A stretch of 5,068 bases of DNA from Prevotella sp. UBA4341 (GTDB lineage: Bacteria > Bacteroidota > Bacteroidia > Bacteroidales > Bacteroidaceae). Made by a program: the position numbers and the translations under genes. Positions 1 to 4,893 of the stretch are shown here, one piece after another; positions within the stretch are counted from its first letter, which is position 1, and every line of letters starts with the position of its first letter. The notes beneath the pieces were generated by a model that was given only the letters and a program-made list of their open reading frames with translations, was not told the DNA's origin and did no database searches. The stretch covers positions 3,020 to 8,087 of the forward strand of contig DGTH01000089.1 in NCBI GenBank assembly GCA_002393705.1, given 5' to 3'.

Positions 1-77
1 GGTGATGGGTGTTGGGTGATGGGTGATGGGTGTTGGGTGTTGGGTGATGGGTGTTGGGTGATGGGGGTTGGGTGTTG
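1..77. repeat. Heptamer tandem array GGTG(A/T)TG, about 11 copies, G-rich on plus strand
   Basis: Eleven consecutive 7-base units of GGTG(A/T)TG run from the left edge to 77. One unit carries a G substitution (GGGGTTG). The array may continue outside the window. It contains ten complete GGG-or-longer runs spaced by four bases, which meets the usual G-quadruplex pattern on the plus strand, the template strand for the gene it lies in. In the minus-strand gene it encodes a Pro/His-rich tail. Every T in the sense strand is followed by C, so no reading frame through the array contains a stop. Confidence 0.9.
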
Positions 78-673
78 GCCAAGTGGTCGTAGGCAGTGAC
101 CATTTCGGCGTAGTGCTCCTTCGTGGCCTCGAAGTTGCCGTAGCGTATGCGCAGGAAGGTCTGCGTCATGCGGCCGAAGGCTTCGTCCAGACACTCGTAG
201 GTGTATTGCGTGGGCGTCTTGTGCAGCTGCCAGTCTATGCGCTCCGACTCGGTGAGCATCTTCAGCGTCTCTAAGTACTTCAGCCTGACGGCTTCGCGGT
301 AGTCGTTGTGGGTCAGGGCCTGGCTGATGGCTTCTGGGAAATCGATGCCGTAGATGGTGTCCTCCTCTACCGTGTAGTCTAAGGGCTGCTCCTTCTTGCT
401 GCGGCCGAAGAGTGCTGGCTTGTACTTATAGACGAGCCAGCCGACGACCACGACAAGGACGATGGCGAGGGTGGCCATGAGGTAGTTGGAGACGTCGAAC
501 CTCATGGCATCGTTGATGACCTCGGAGATGAAACTCATGATGAGCTCGAAGAGCCACTGCAGGATGTTCTGCTGCGGCTCAATGAGCTCGCGGTTGTAGT
601 CGAACGCGGGGTCTTGCTGCCACGCATGGATGCGGGCAGTGTCACAGACCAGGGTATCGACGACTTGTTTCAT
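1..673 (-). CDS. DUF4129 domain membrane protein, C-terminus beyond window edge
   Basis: The frame is open for 224 codons from ATG at 673 to the left edge, with no stop, so the gene is partial at its 3' end. The codon directly before the ATG is TAA, so this is the first possible start. The N-terminal ~60 residues are soluble. One membrane helix follows at about 64-82 (LMATLAIVLVVVVGWLVY), then a basic linker. A DUF4129-like domain (PF13559) spans about 114-195 and shows the family pattern DYREAVRLKYLETL, then W..HKTPTQY, then F.RIRYG. This domain probably faces the cytoplasm; its biochemical role is unknown. Residues 200-224 are a low-complexity Pro/His/Asn/Thr tail with a 7-residue period (THHPSPN), encoded entirely by a 7-bp DNA repeat. 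It is the third gene of a minus-strand run and starts 48 bases after the previous stop. Family assignment is fairly secure; the tail may be a recent addition. Confidence 0.85.
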   Translation of the reverse strand, partial: MKQVVDTLVCDTARIHAWQQDPAFDYNRELIEPQQNILQWLFELIMSFISEVINDAMRFDVSNYLMATLAIVLVVVVGWLVYKYKPALFGRSKKEQPLDYTVEEDTIYGIDFPEAISQALTHNDYREAVRLKYLETLKMLTESERIDWQLHKTPTQYTYECLDEAFGRMTQTFLRIRYGNFEATKEHYAEMVTAYDHLANTQPPSPNTHHPTPNTHHPSPNTHH

Positions 674-723
674 TTACGGATTTACGGATTTTCGATTTAC
701 GGATTTACGGATTTTCGATTTTC
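672..723. repeat. Octamer-based tandem array between two minus-strand genes
   Basis: Two perfect 23-bp copies lie at 672-694 and 695-717. Each is built as ATTTACGG, ATTTACGG, ATTTTCG. A partial copy (ATTTTC, 718-723) follows. The array fills the gap between the six-helix membrane protein gene and the DUF4129 gene. It shares two bases with the start codon (671-673) and two with the upstream stop codon (722-724). On the coding strand each ATTTACGG unit reads CCGTAAAT and carries a TAA, at 674, 682, 697 and 705; together these cover all three minus-strand frames. Confidence 0.9.
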
Positions 724-1702
724 AATTGGTTGCTCCGAGATTCCCGAAGTTGCGGATGTCGTCTTCGACGGTGATGCCGTCCATCTTCTCGGCAGCATGG
801 CCGTAGAGGTAGGCCGCGCCGACGATGAGGCCCGTCGAGGCTACATAGCTGGTAAAACACTGCAGCACGGCGGTGAGGTAATAGCCGAAGGTGTAAAAGA
901 CGTTTTCCGTCCACGTGCCGTCGAGACCGTCAATGCCTAAGCCGAAGACCATCTTGACGATGAACATGAGCGTCCAGGGAAGTGCCGTAAACTGGGTGAC
1001 AATGTTGATGATGAAACTCAGGATGAACATGACCCCCACGGTGCCGCCCCACGTGCCGAAGCCTAAACGCAGGCCCTTCTTGATGCTGCCCACCAGGGTC
1101 TGCCCGTCCTCGAAGATGTAGGCAGGCGTAATGAGCGAGAGGGGAGGAGCCAGGGCGATGATGGCCAGAATGAAGATGAGGTAAGGCAGCAGAACTAAGG
1201 CCGGCGTAATGGCTACCGCCAGCCCCATGAGCGCGCCGAGCACGAGGAGCAGTGCGAAGCCGATGACGATGCCGGCCAGCATGAGGCGGACGGAGCGCTT
1301 GACCGAGAACCAGAAGTCCGGCTTCAGCTCGGCCCAGGTCAGGCTGGTTATCTGTCCGTCGCCCCGCTCGTAGATGCGCATGTAGCCATAGACCACGCCG
1401 TAGAGCAAGACGGCTCCCACCATGTAGAGCGAGATGAAGGCCAGCAGGCTGAGAATAAACTGCACGATGCCTGCGGCAGTGGGCTCCTGGGCATTGCGGC
1501 TGATGCCGCTGAGTATGTCTGTATAGCCGCCCATGAAGCTGTTCAGGCTCAGACCCTGCAGCAGCGAGAGGGGTAGCAAGAAGTAGGTCAGATAGACGAG
1601 CAGGGGCTTCCAGTTCTGCCGGAGAAAGTCCATGACGACGCTGAGGCGCTGACCAAATTCGCGTACGGCGTAGAGTTTAATCTTTTCGTTGACGGGTTGC
1701 AT
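722..1702 (-). CDS. Polytopic membrane protein of unknown function, MoxR-type cluster
   Basis: The product is 326 residues when started at ATG 1702 (MQPVNEKIKLYAV). The frame stays open upstream to 1804, but that stretch lies within the SpoIIM gene and gives a Ser/Cys-rich peptide unlike a membrane-protein N-terminus. The N-terminal ~30 residues are cytoplasmic-like (EFGQRLSVVMDFLRQNWKPLL). Hydrophobic segments follow at about 32-52, 79-108, 139-164, 165-190, 220-240 and 268-297, giving roughly six helices. A short hydrophilic C-terminus (KMDGITVEDDIRNFG) ends the protein. No catalytic motif is visible. I do not recognise a named family, although similar proteins sit between SpoIIM and DUF4129 genes in Bacteroidales. 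The start overlaps the end of the SpoIIM gene by 26 bases, which suggests cotranscription and possibly translational coupling. Function is probably tied to the neighbouring membrane proteins (inference). Confidence 0.85.
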   Translation of the reverse strand: MQPVNEKIKLYAVREFGQRLSVVMDFLRQNWKPLLVYLTYFLLPLSLLQGLSLNSFMGGYTDILSGISRNAQEPTAAGIVQFILSLLAFISLYMVGAVLLYGVVYGYMRIYERGDGQITSLTWAELKPDFWFSVKRSVRLMLAGIVIGFALLLVLGALMGLAVAITPALVLLPYLIFILAIIALAPPLSLITPAYIFEDGQTLVGSIKKGLRLGFGTWGGTVGVMFILSFIINIVTQFTALPWTLMFIVKMVFGLGIDGLDGTWTENVFYTFGYYLTAVLQCFTSYVASTGLIVGAAYLYGHAAEKMDGITVEDDIRNFGNLGATN

Positions 1703-2639
1703 AACGGTATGGTAGATAGAAATAGTAATACACAATGAACAGGGCTGACGTGAGGATGATGGCCAGTCGGGGCAGCGTGCCCCACTCCGTATGGCGGGTG
1801 GCAAACCCCTCGATGAAGGCGGCCATGATGAAGACGGGCACCGTGCTCACGATGATTTTCAGGCCTCGGCGGGCTCCCCGCATGAACGATGTCAGCCTTC
1901 CGTACGTGCCGGGCATGAGCCAGCCGTTGCCCAGCGTGATGCCGGCGGCCCCGGCCACGATGACGGCCCATATCTCGAGCGTGCCGTGCAGCCAAATGGC
2001 CAGCATCGACTCGAAACCTACGCCCTCGGTGAAGAAAAACGTCTGGAACGAGCCCAGCATGACGCCGTTCTGGAAGAGGAAGAACCCCGTGCCTAAGCTG
2101 GTGAAGACGCCCATGACGAAGACAATGAACGACACCTTTATATTATTAAAGGTAATGCCGAGGAACATCTGCGTCTCGCCGCCGCCGTCATAGACGGCCA
2201 TGGGTTCGCCCCGGGCGATGTTGTCGATGGTCATATCGACGTACTGGTCACCCAGTATCAGCCGGCAGAAGGTGTCGTCGCCCCATTGCGACACGGCTCC
2301 GATGACGACGCTGACGGCAAAGATGAGCAGTGAGGCCAGTAGTGCGCGCCGTGCTTCGTAGATGGTCTGCGGTATCTCCTGGGTCCAGAAGGTGAGCAGC
2401 CTCGATACCCGCTCGCGCTTGTGGCGGTATATCTGGTTGTGCAGTGCTGAGGCCAGCCCGTTCAGGTAGAGCGTGATGCGCGAGCCCGGATAGTGCGTCT
2501 GGGCAAAGGCCAGATCGGTGGTCAGGTCGATGTAGGCATCGGCCTGGCGGTCGGGGGCTACGCCAGCTGTCTCCTCCAACAGCTGCTCTACGTCGCGCCA
2601 CTTCTCTATATTTTGCCTGATGAACGTAACTTCCTTCAT
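1677..2639 (-). CDS. SpoIIM-family (stage II sporulation protein M-like) membrane protein
   Basis: The product is 320 residues from ATG 2639 (MKEVTFIRQNIEKW). A frame extension to 2801 would cross the promoter and the RDD gene start, so it is rejected. A soluble, helical N-terminal ~95 residues precedes hydrophobic segments at about 97-117, 159-185, 186-205, 209-237, 259-281 and 291-311. The SpoIIM/DUF95 (PF01944) hallmark is clear: LHGTLEIWAVIVAGAAGITLG, with His218, Gly219 and Glu222, followed later by AAFIEGFATRH. Bacteroidales do not form spores, so the name reflects homology only. In this phylum the family accompanies RDD and DUF4129 genes and MoxR ATPases. It is the first gene of the minus-strand run and diverges from the RDD gene. 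Upstream there is only a weak GAGA-like ribosome site, which is normal for the phylum. Family call is strong; function is unknown. Confidence 0.92.
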   Translation of the reverse strand: MKEVTFIRQNIEKWRDVEQLLEETAGVAPDRQADAYIDLTTDLAFAQTHYPGSRITLYLNGLASALHNQIYRHKRERVSRLLTFWTQEIPQTIYEARRALLASLLIFAVSVVIGAVSQWGDDTFCRLILGDQYVDMTIDNIARGEPMAVYDGGGETQMFLGITFNNIKVSFIVFVMGVFTSLGTGFFLFQNGVMLGSFQTFFFTEGVGFESMLAIWLHGTLEIWAVIVAGAAGITLGNGWLMPGTYGRLTSFMRGARRGLKIIVSTVPVFIMAAFIEGFATRHTEWGTLPRLAIILTSALFIVYYYFYLPYRYATRQRKD

Positions 2640-2657
2640 ATTTTTCTCTGCGAAATC

Positions 2658-2689
2658 GTTGCAAAAGTAATAACTTTTTCTTACTTTTG
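2658..2689 (+). promoter_or_regulatory. Promoter of the RDD gene
   Basis: GTTG at 2658-2661 (one mismatch to TTTG) is followed after 20 bases by a perfect -7 element TACTTTTG at 2682-2689. A start near 2696 would give a leader of about 22 bases before ATG 2718. It shares its DNA with the SpoIIM promoter on the other strand. Confidence 0.75.
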
Positions 2690-2692
2690 CAA
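2659..2692. repeat. Perfect 12-bp inverted repeat spanning both divergent promoters
   Basis: TTGCAAAAGTAA (2659-2670) and TTACTTTTGCAA (2681-2692) are exact reverse complements separated by 10 bases. Each arm contains the -7 element of one promoter and part of the -33 element of the other. It could be simply a symmetrical bidirectional promoter, or it could also be an operator for a dimeric regulator; the sequence does not distinguish these. Confidence 0.85.
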
Positions 2693-2693
2693 A
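2662..2693 (-). promoter_or_regulatory. Promoter of the SpoIIM-led run
   Basis: On the minus strand TTTG (complement of 2690-2693) is followed after 20 bases by TACTTTTG (complement of 2662-2669). This matches the Bacteroidota primary sigma consensus TTTG-N19-21-TAnnTTTG exactly. Transcription should start near 2656, leaving a leader of roughly 17 bases before ATG 2639. It overlaps the opposite-strand RDD promoter. Confidence 0.8.
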
Positions 2694-2717
2694 CGAAAAG
2701 GGAAATAATAGTACCAA

Positions 2718-3449
2718 ATGGCAAAATCTAACATCCTCACCGGACAGTATGTCCACATCAGCCAGACACCGGCCAGTGTCGGCGAGCGTATGCTGGCACA
2801 AGTCATCGACTGGGTCATTCAGGGCGTTTATGCCGGTGGCTTGACGTGGCTGTTCTTAGACAATCTGGCCAGTTCGCTCAGCGACGATGCTGCCATTCTC
2901 ATCTTCGTCTTCCTGATTCTGCTGCCCACGCTGTTCTACGGATTCTACATGGAACTCTTCATGGGCGGCCAGACCTTTGGCAAGATGCTGCTGAAGTTGC
3001 GCGTGGTCAAGGCCGACGGCTCCATACCGGGCATTGGTGCCTATCTGCTGCGCTGGATGTTCATGCTCATTGACGGCCCCACGCTGAGCGGACTGGGCGT
3101 GCTGGTCATGCTGTTCAGCAAGAACACGCAGCGCTTAGGCGACTTGGCGGCAGGTACGATGGTCATCAAGCAGGACGGCTATAAGAAGTTGCAGGTGTCG
3201 CTCGACGAGTTTGCCCCCTTTTCGCGCAACTATCGTCCCGTCTATCCTGCGGCCGAGAATCTGTCGCTTGAGCAGGTGGACCTCATTGACCGGACGCTCC
3301 GGCTGAAAGAAGACGACCAGCGCATCCACGCGCTGGCCGAACAGGTCCGACTGACCCTCGGCATCGCTGAAGTGCGCGACGCTGACGACGCCACCTTCCT
3401 TTGGCACGTCAAGCGCGACTATCAGTACTATGCCCTCGAGGCCATCTGA
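2718..3449 (+). CDS. RDD family integral membrane protein
   Basis: The product is 243 residues, starting MAKSNILTGQY about 22 bases downstream of a strong promoter. The RDD domain (PF06271) covers about 15-152. The family-defining residues appear as Arg24 and Asp31 (ERMLAQVIDW) in helix 1 and Asp119 (LLRWMFMLIDG) in helix 3. The conserved cytoplasmic motif GQTFGKMLLKLRVVKADG precedes helix 3, and NTQRLGDLAAGT follows it. Membrane segments lie near 27-47, 57-79 and 104-133. The C-terminal ~90 residues are soluble, charged and probably helical; they extend beyond a minimal RDD domain. Some RDD proteins elsewhere have been linked to ion exchange, but that cannot be claimed here. It diverges from the SpoIIM gene, and in Bacteroidota it commonly belongs to the same MoxR-linked group. 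It ends four bases before the convergent neighbour's stop. Confidence 0.93.
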   Translation: MAKSNILTGQYVHISQTPASVGERMLAQVIDWVIQGVYAGGLTWLFLDNLASSLSDDAAILIFVFLILLPTLFYGFYMELFMGGQTFGKMLLKLRVVKADGSIPGIGAYLLRWMFMLIDGPTLSGLGVLVMLFSKNTQRLGDLAAGTMVIKQDGYKKLQVSLDEFAPFSRNYRPVYPAAENLSLEQVDLIDRTLRLKEDDQRIHALAEQVRLTLGIAEVRDADDATFLWHVKRDYQYYALEAI

Positions 3450-3453
3450 GTCC

Positions 3454-4116
3454 TTAGCGCTTCAGCTTGAAGCGCATGCCGTCCCACTCCAGCACACCTT
3501 GTTTCTTGCTGCCGTCCTGTCGGTAGGTCTTCACCGTGATGTTCTTCCCCTTCTGCGGCAGTTCGAAAACGACGGCCTGCGTTCCTTGCTCGTACAGCGG
3601 GTCAATGTCGATGCCCAGGTCGCTCTGCCCTATGTTATACATCTTTCGCGTGGCGTTGTTGTAGAGGAAGAACTGCGTGCCCGTCATTTCCGTCTCAATG
3701 TAGTAGCCGTTCTGCAGCAGGCGCGTCGATTCGGCTATCAGCTTGTGCTTGCCGTCCTTGCAGTTCCAGTAGCACATTTCGATGGTGCTCTGTTCGCACG
3801 ACCCGTCGTCCTGGTGGACAATCTCGAAACGCACGTAGCCGTTCTTCTCGTCGTCGGTGATGGTGATGCCCTCGCCGACGGCTTTCCCGCGCAGGTGGTT
3901 CTGCCAGGCTTCGCTGGCCGTGCCAAACACTTCGCTCATTTCGTCTCGCAGGAAGGCACTGGCGAAGTCGCGTATCTGCGGGCGCTGGCCCTTCACTTTC
4001 ACGTCGAGCTGGTAGTCACTCTCGTCCAGTTCCTTGGGGTATGGCTTGAACTGCGCTGAGGCTGTAAGACTGCAGACGAGCACTGCAAAGACTGCTAAAA
4101 TGGTTCTTTTCATCAT
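3454..4116 (-). CDS. Secreted protein of unknown function
   Basis: The product is 220 residues from ATG 4116 (MMKRTILAVF); ATG 4113 is an equally possible start, one residue shorter. A classical signal peptide is evident: basic MKR, a hydrophobic core (TILAVFAVLVCSLT) and likely cleavage at ASA|Q, near residue 21. Cys15 lies inside the core without a proper lipobox, so a lipoprotein is unlikely. The mature protein is hydrophilic, with three cysteines close together (107, 115, 119; CEQSTIEMCYWNC). Its C-terminal half looks beta-rich (YYIETEMTGTQFFLYNN, NITVKTYRQ, GVLEWDGMRFKLK). I recognise no family or catalytic motif. It should be in the periplasm or at the cell surface. The frame could extend to 4311, but that would cross two promoters. 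It is a single-gene unit with its own promoter and is tail to tail with the RDD gene. Confidence 0.85.
   Translation of the reverse strand: MMKRTILAVFAVLVCSLTASAQFKPYPKELDESDYQLDVKVKGQRPQIRDFASAFLRDEMSEVFGTASEAWQNHLRGKAVGEGITITDDEKNGYVRFEIVHQDDGSCEQSTIEMCYWNCKDGKHKLIAESTRLLQNGYYIETEMTGTQFFLYNNATRKMYNIGQSDLGIDIDPLYEQGTQAVVFELPQKGKNITVKTYRQDGSKKQGVLEWDGMRFKLKR
3457..3475. terminator. Hairpin at the convergent gene ends
   Basis: GCGCTTCA (3457-3464) and TGAAGCGC (3468-3475) form a perfect 8-bp stem with a three-base loop, eight bases after the RDD stop. It also encodes the last residues (RFKLKR) of the opposing gene. Neither side has a T-run, so it is not a classical intrinsic terminator. It may block convergent transcription or stabilise mRNA ends, or it may be a by-product of codon choice. 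Confidence 0.35.
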
Positions 4117-4162
4117 GATTGTACTTGTTTTTGGTTCATTATTGATGGGATTTATGTCGCTG

Positions 4163-4193
4163 CAAAGGTAAGCATTTCTGCTGGAACACCAAA
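4163..4193 (-). promoter_or_regulatory. Promoter of the secreted-protein gene
   Basis: On the minus strand TTTG (complement of 4190-4193) is followed after 19 bases by TACCTTTG (complement of 4163-4170), matching the Bacteroidota consensus in full. A start near 4156 gives a leader of about 40 bases. It stands back to back with, but does not overlap, the DUF3467 promoter. Confidence 0.8.
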
Positions 4194-4220
4194 AAATTGT
4201 CTCTATTTGTATTCCCTTAA

Positions 4221-4252
4221 TTTGGTGGAATGGAAAAAAAGTATTACTTTTG
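4221..4252 (+). promoter_or_regulatory. Promoter of the DUF3467 gene
   Basis: TTTG at 4221-4224 and TACTTTTG at 4245-4252, separated by 20 bases, match the Bacteroidota promoter consensus exactly. A start near 4259 leaves a leader of about 35 bases. This shows that the gene can be transcribed without read-in from an upstream operon. Confidence 0.82.
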
Positions 4253-4280
4253 CATCCCGTAATACCTATATAAAATAATA

Positions 4281-4285
4281 AGGAG
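4281..4285 (+). promoter_or_regulatory. Shine-Dalgarno-like AGGAG before the DUF3467 gene
   Basis: AGGAG ends nine bases before ATG 4295. The other genes in this window lack such a clear site, as is usual in Bacteroidota. This supports the chosen start and suggests efficient translation. Confidence 0.6.
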
Positions 4286-4294
4286 AAAACAACA

Positions 4295-4615
4295 ATGAAC
4301 GAAAACAACAAGAATCAAGGTCAGCTCCAGTTGGAGTTGCCCCAGGATGTGGCTCAGGGCGAGTATGCCAACTTTGCCGTTATAACCCACTCAAGTTCTG
4401 ACTTTATAGTCGATTTTGCCCGCGTGTTGCCAGGTGTTCCCAAGGCCACGGTGAAGAGCCGAGTCATTCTGGCTCCCGAGCATGCCAAGCGTCTGCTGGG
4501 TGCGCTGCAGGAGAACATCATGCGCTATGAGCGTGCCTTCGGCCCCATCAAGATACCCGAGCAGAAGGGTGGGGGAGCCATTGCTCCGTTTGATCTCGGC
4601 AAGGGTCAGGCTTAG
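4295..4615 (+). CDS. DUF3467 family protein
   Basis: The product is a complete protein of 106 residues, MNENNKNQGQLQLELPQDVAQGEYANFAVITHSSS at the start in two recognisable blocks. It matches DUF3467 (PF11950): the ELP...A.G.YANFAVITHS motif, then FIVDFARVLPG near 37-47, then VKSRVILAPEHAKRLLGALQENIMRYE near 53-79. The final ~25 residues are Gly/Pro/Lys-rich and probably flexible. It has no signal peptide or membrane helix, so it should be cytoplasmic. No biochemical function is established for the family. In Bacteroidales I recall this gene lying between rpoC and rpsL; here rpsL follows but rpoC is not directly upstream. Together with its own consensus promoter and AGGAG site, this suggests a well-expressed housekeeping gene (inference). 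Its TAG stop sits in the loop of a strong hairpin. Confidence 0.9.
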   Translation: MNENNKNQGQLQLELPQDVAQGEYANFAVITHSSSDFIVDFARVLPGVPKATVKSRVILAPEHAKRLLGALQENIMRYERAFGPIKIPEQKGGGAIAPFDLGKGQA

Positions 4616-4627
4616 TGCCTGGCCCTT
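4601..4627 (+). terminator. Stem-loop enclosing the DUF3467 stop codon
   Basis: AAGGGTCAGGC (4601-4611) pairs with GCCTGGCCCTT (4617-4627) over 11 bp, including one T-G wobble. The loop TTAGT contains the TAG stop (4613-4615). No T-run follows, so intrinsic termination is not clear. A second, overlapping stem (4624-4630 with 4635-4641) cannot form in full at the same time. Possible roles are transcript end protection, weak termination, or influence on stop-codon reading. Confidence 0.4.
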
Positions 4628-4641
4628 GGACAAGTCCAGGG
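4624..4641 (+). other. Alternative hairpin overlapping the stop-codon stem
   Basis: CCTTGGA (4624-4630) can pair with TCCAGGG (4635-4641), including one T-G wobble, around a CAAG loop. It shares four bases with the preceding stem, so the two compete. No T-run follows. The functional call is speculative. Confidence 0.3.
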
Positions 4642-4645
4642 AGCT

Positions 4646-4726
4646 TATAGTCGCTATAGTCGCTATAGTCGCTATAGTTGCTATAGTCGCTATAGTCACT
4701 ATAGTTGCTATAGTCGCTATAGGCTC
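4646..4726. repeat. Nonamer tandem array TATAGTCGC, eight copies plus one degenerate
   Basis: Eight units of TATAG(T)(C/T)(G/A)C run from 4646 to 4717 and a diverged ninth (TATAGGCTC) ends at 4726. The differences are C/T at position 7 and G/A at position 8. Successive units create CTATAG palindromes. The unit is a multiple of three, so the frames that are open stay open: Tyr-Ser-Arg or Ile-Val-Ala on plus, Asp-Tyr-Ser or Ala-Thr-Ile on minus. Frames predicted through it have no other sign of being genes. Confidence 0.93.
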
Positions 4727-4754
4727 TATAAGTCCCATTAGCCCCAGTTAATAA

Positions 4755-4778
4755 AAGCAAATAATGTTATTTTTGCTT
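4755..4778. repeat. Short AT-rich inverted repeat upstream of the rpsL promoter
   Basis: AAGCAAA (4755-4761) and TTTGCTT (4772-4778) are exact complements with a 10-base spacer. The right arm includes TATTTTTG (4768-4775), which fits the -7 pattern TAnnTTTG, but no -33 element is found at the right distance. It could be a weak extra promoter or an incidental structure. Confidence 0.3.
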
Positions 4779-4815
4779 AAATCAAGGGGCTTTCGTCGAT
4801 TTTTTCCTTTATATA

Positions 4816-4847
4816 TTAGGTAGATTGTCAGAATTATATTACCTTTG
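4816..4847 (+). promoter_or_regulatory. Promoter of rpsL / str operon
   Basis: TTAG at 4816-4819 (one mismatch to TTTG) is followed after 20 bases by TACCTTTG at 4840-4847, a perfect -7 element. A start near 4854 gives a leader of about 97 bases. The 335-base gap 4616-4950 otherwise holds the stop-codon hairpins, the nonamer array and the leader structures, with no supportable gene. Confidence 0.72.
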
Positions 4848-4848
4848 C

Positions 4849-4893
4849 AGCCCGAAACGCCCTTTTTTGTGCGTTGGGCTACGGCTATGCCGT
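4849..4893 (+). promoter_or_regulatory. Structured rpsL leader with two hairpins
   Basis: AACGC (4856-4860) pairs with GCGTT (4871-4875) around a loop containing six Ts. It may be extended by AGCCC (4849-4853) with GGGCT (4876-4880) across a two-base GA bulge, although the first bases may lie before the transcription start. A second small stem, ACGGC-TAT-GCCGT (4881-4893), follows. The remaining ~57 bases to the start codon are very AT-rich and probably unstructured. Ribosomal-protein leaders often bind their own product, but that role here is untested. Confidence 0.4.

Noticed and set aside
1735..2193. 152-codon plus-strand frame opposite the SpoIIM gene
   Set aside because: Antisense shadow; its composition is an artefact of the membrane-protein codons on the other strand.
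2640..2801. N-terminal extension of the SpoIIM protein to 2801
   Set aside because: It would run through the bidirectional promoter and into the RDD gene; MKEVTF at 2639 fits the family.
3430..4059. 209-codon plus-strand frame opposite the secreted-protein gene
   Set aside because: It is the antisense of a gene with a clear signal peptide and promoter, and its residues show no family pattern.
4117..4311. N-terminal extension of the secreted protein to 4311
   Set aside because: It would cross two consensus promoters and the DUF3467 start, and the internal start begins a proper signal peptide.
4646..4726. CRISPR-like array
   Set aside because: Direct 9-bp units without spacers form a simple tandem repeat, and no cas genes are present.
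4391..4760. Open frames on both strands running through the nonamer array with Ile-Val-Ala, Ala-Thr-Ile or Tyr-Ser-Asp repeats
   Set aside because: They are open only because the unit is a multiple of three and they overlap the well-supported DUF3467 gene; no start signal or family match.
4779..4806. Intrinsic terminator before the T-run at 4800-4806
   Set aside because: Only a 5-bp AAATC/GATTT pairing with a 14-base loop could form, too weak to support a terminator.
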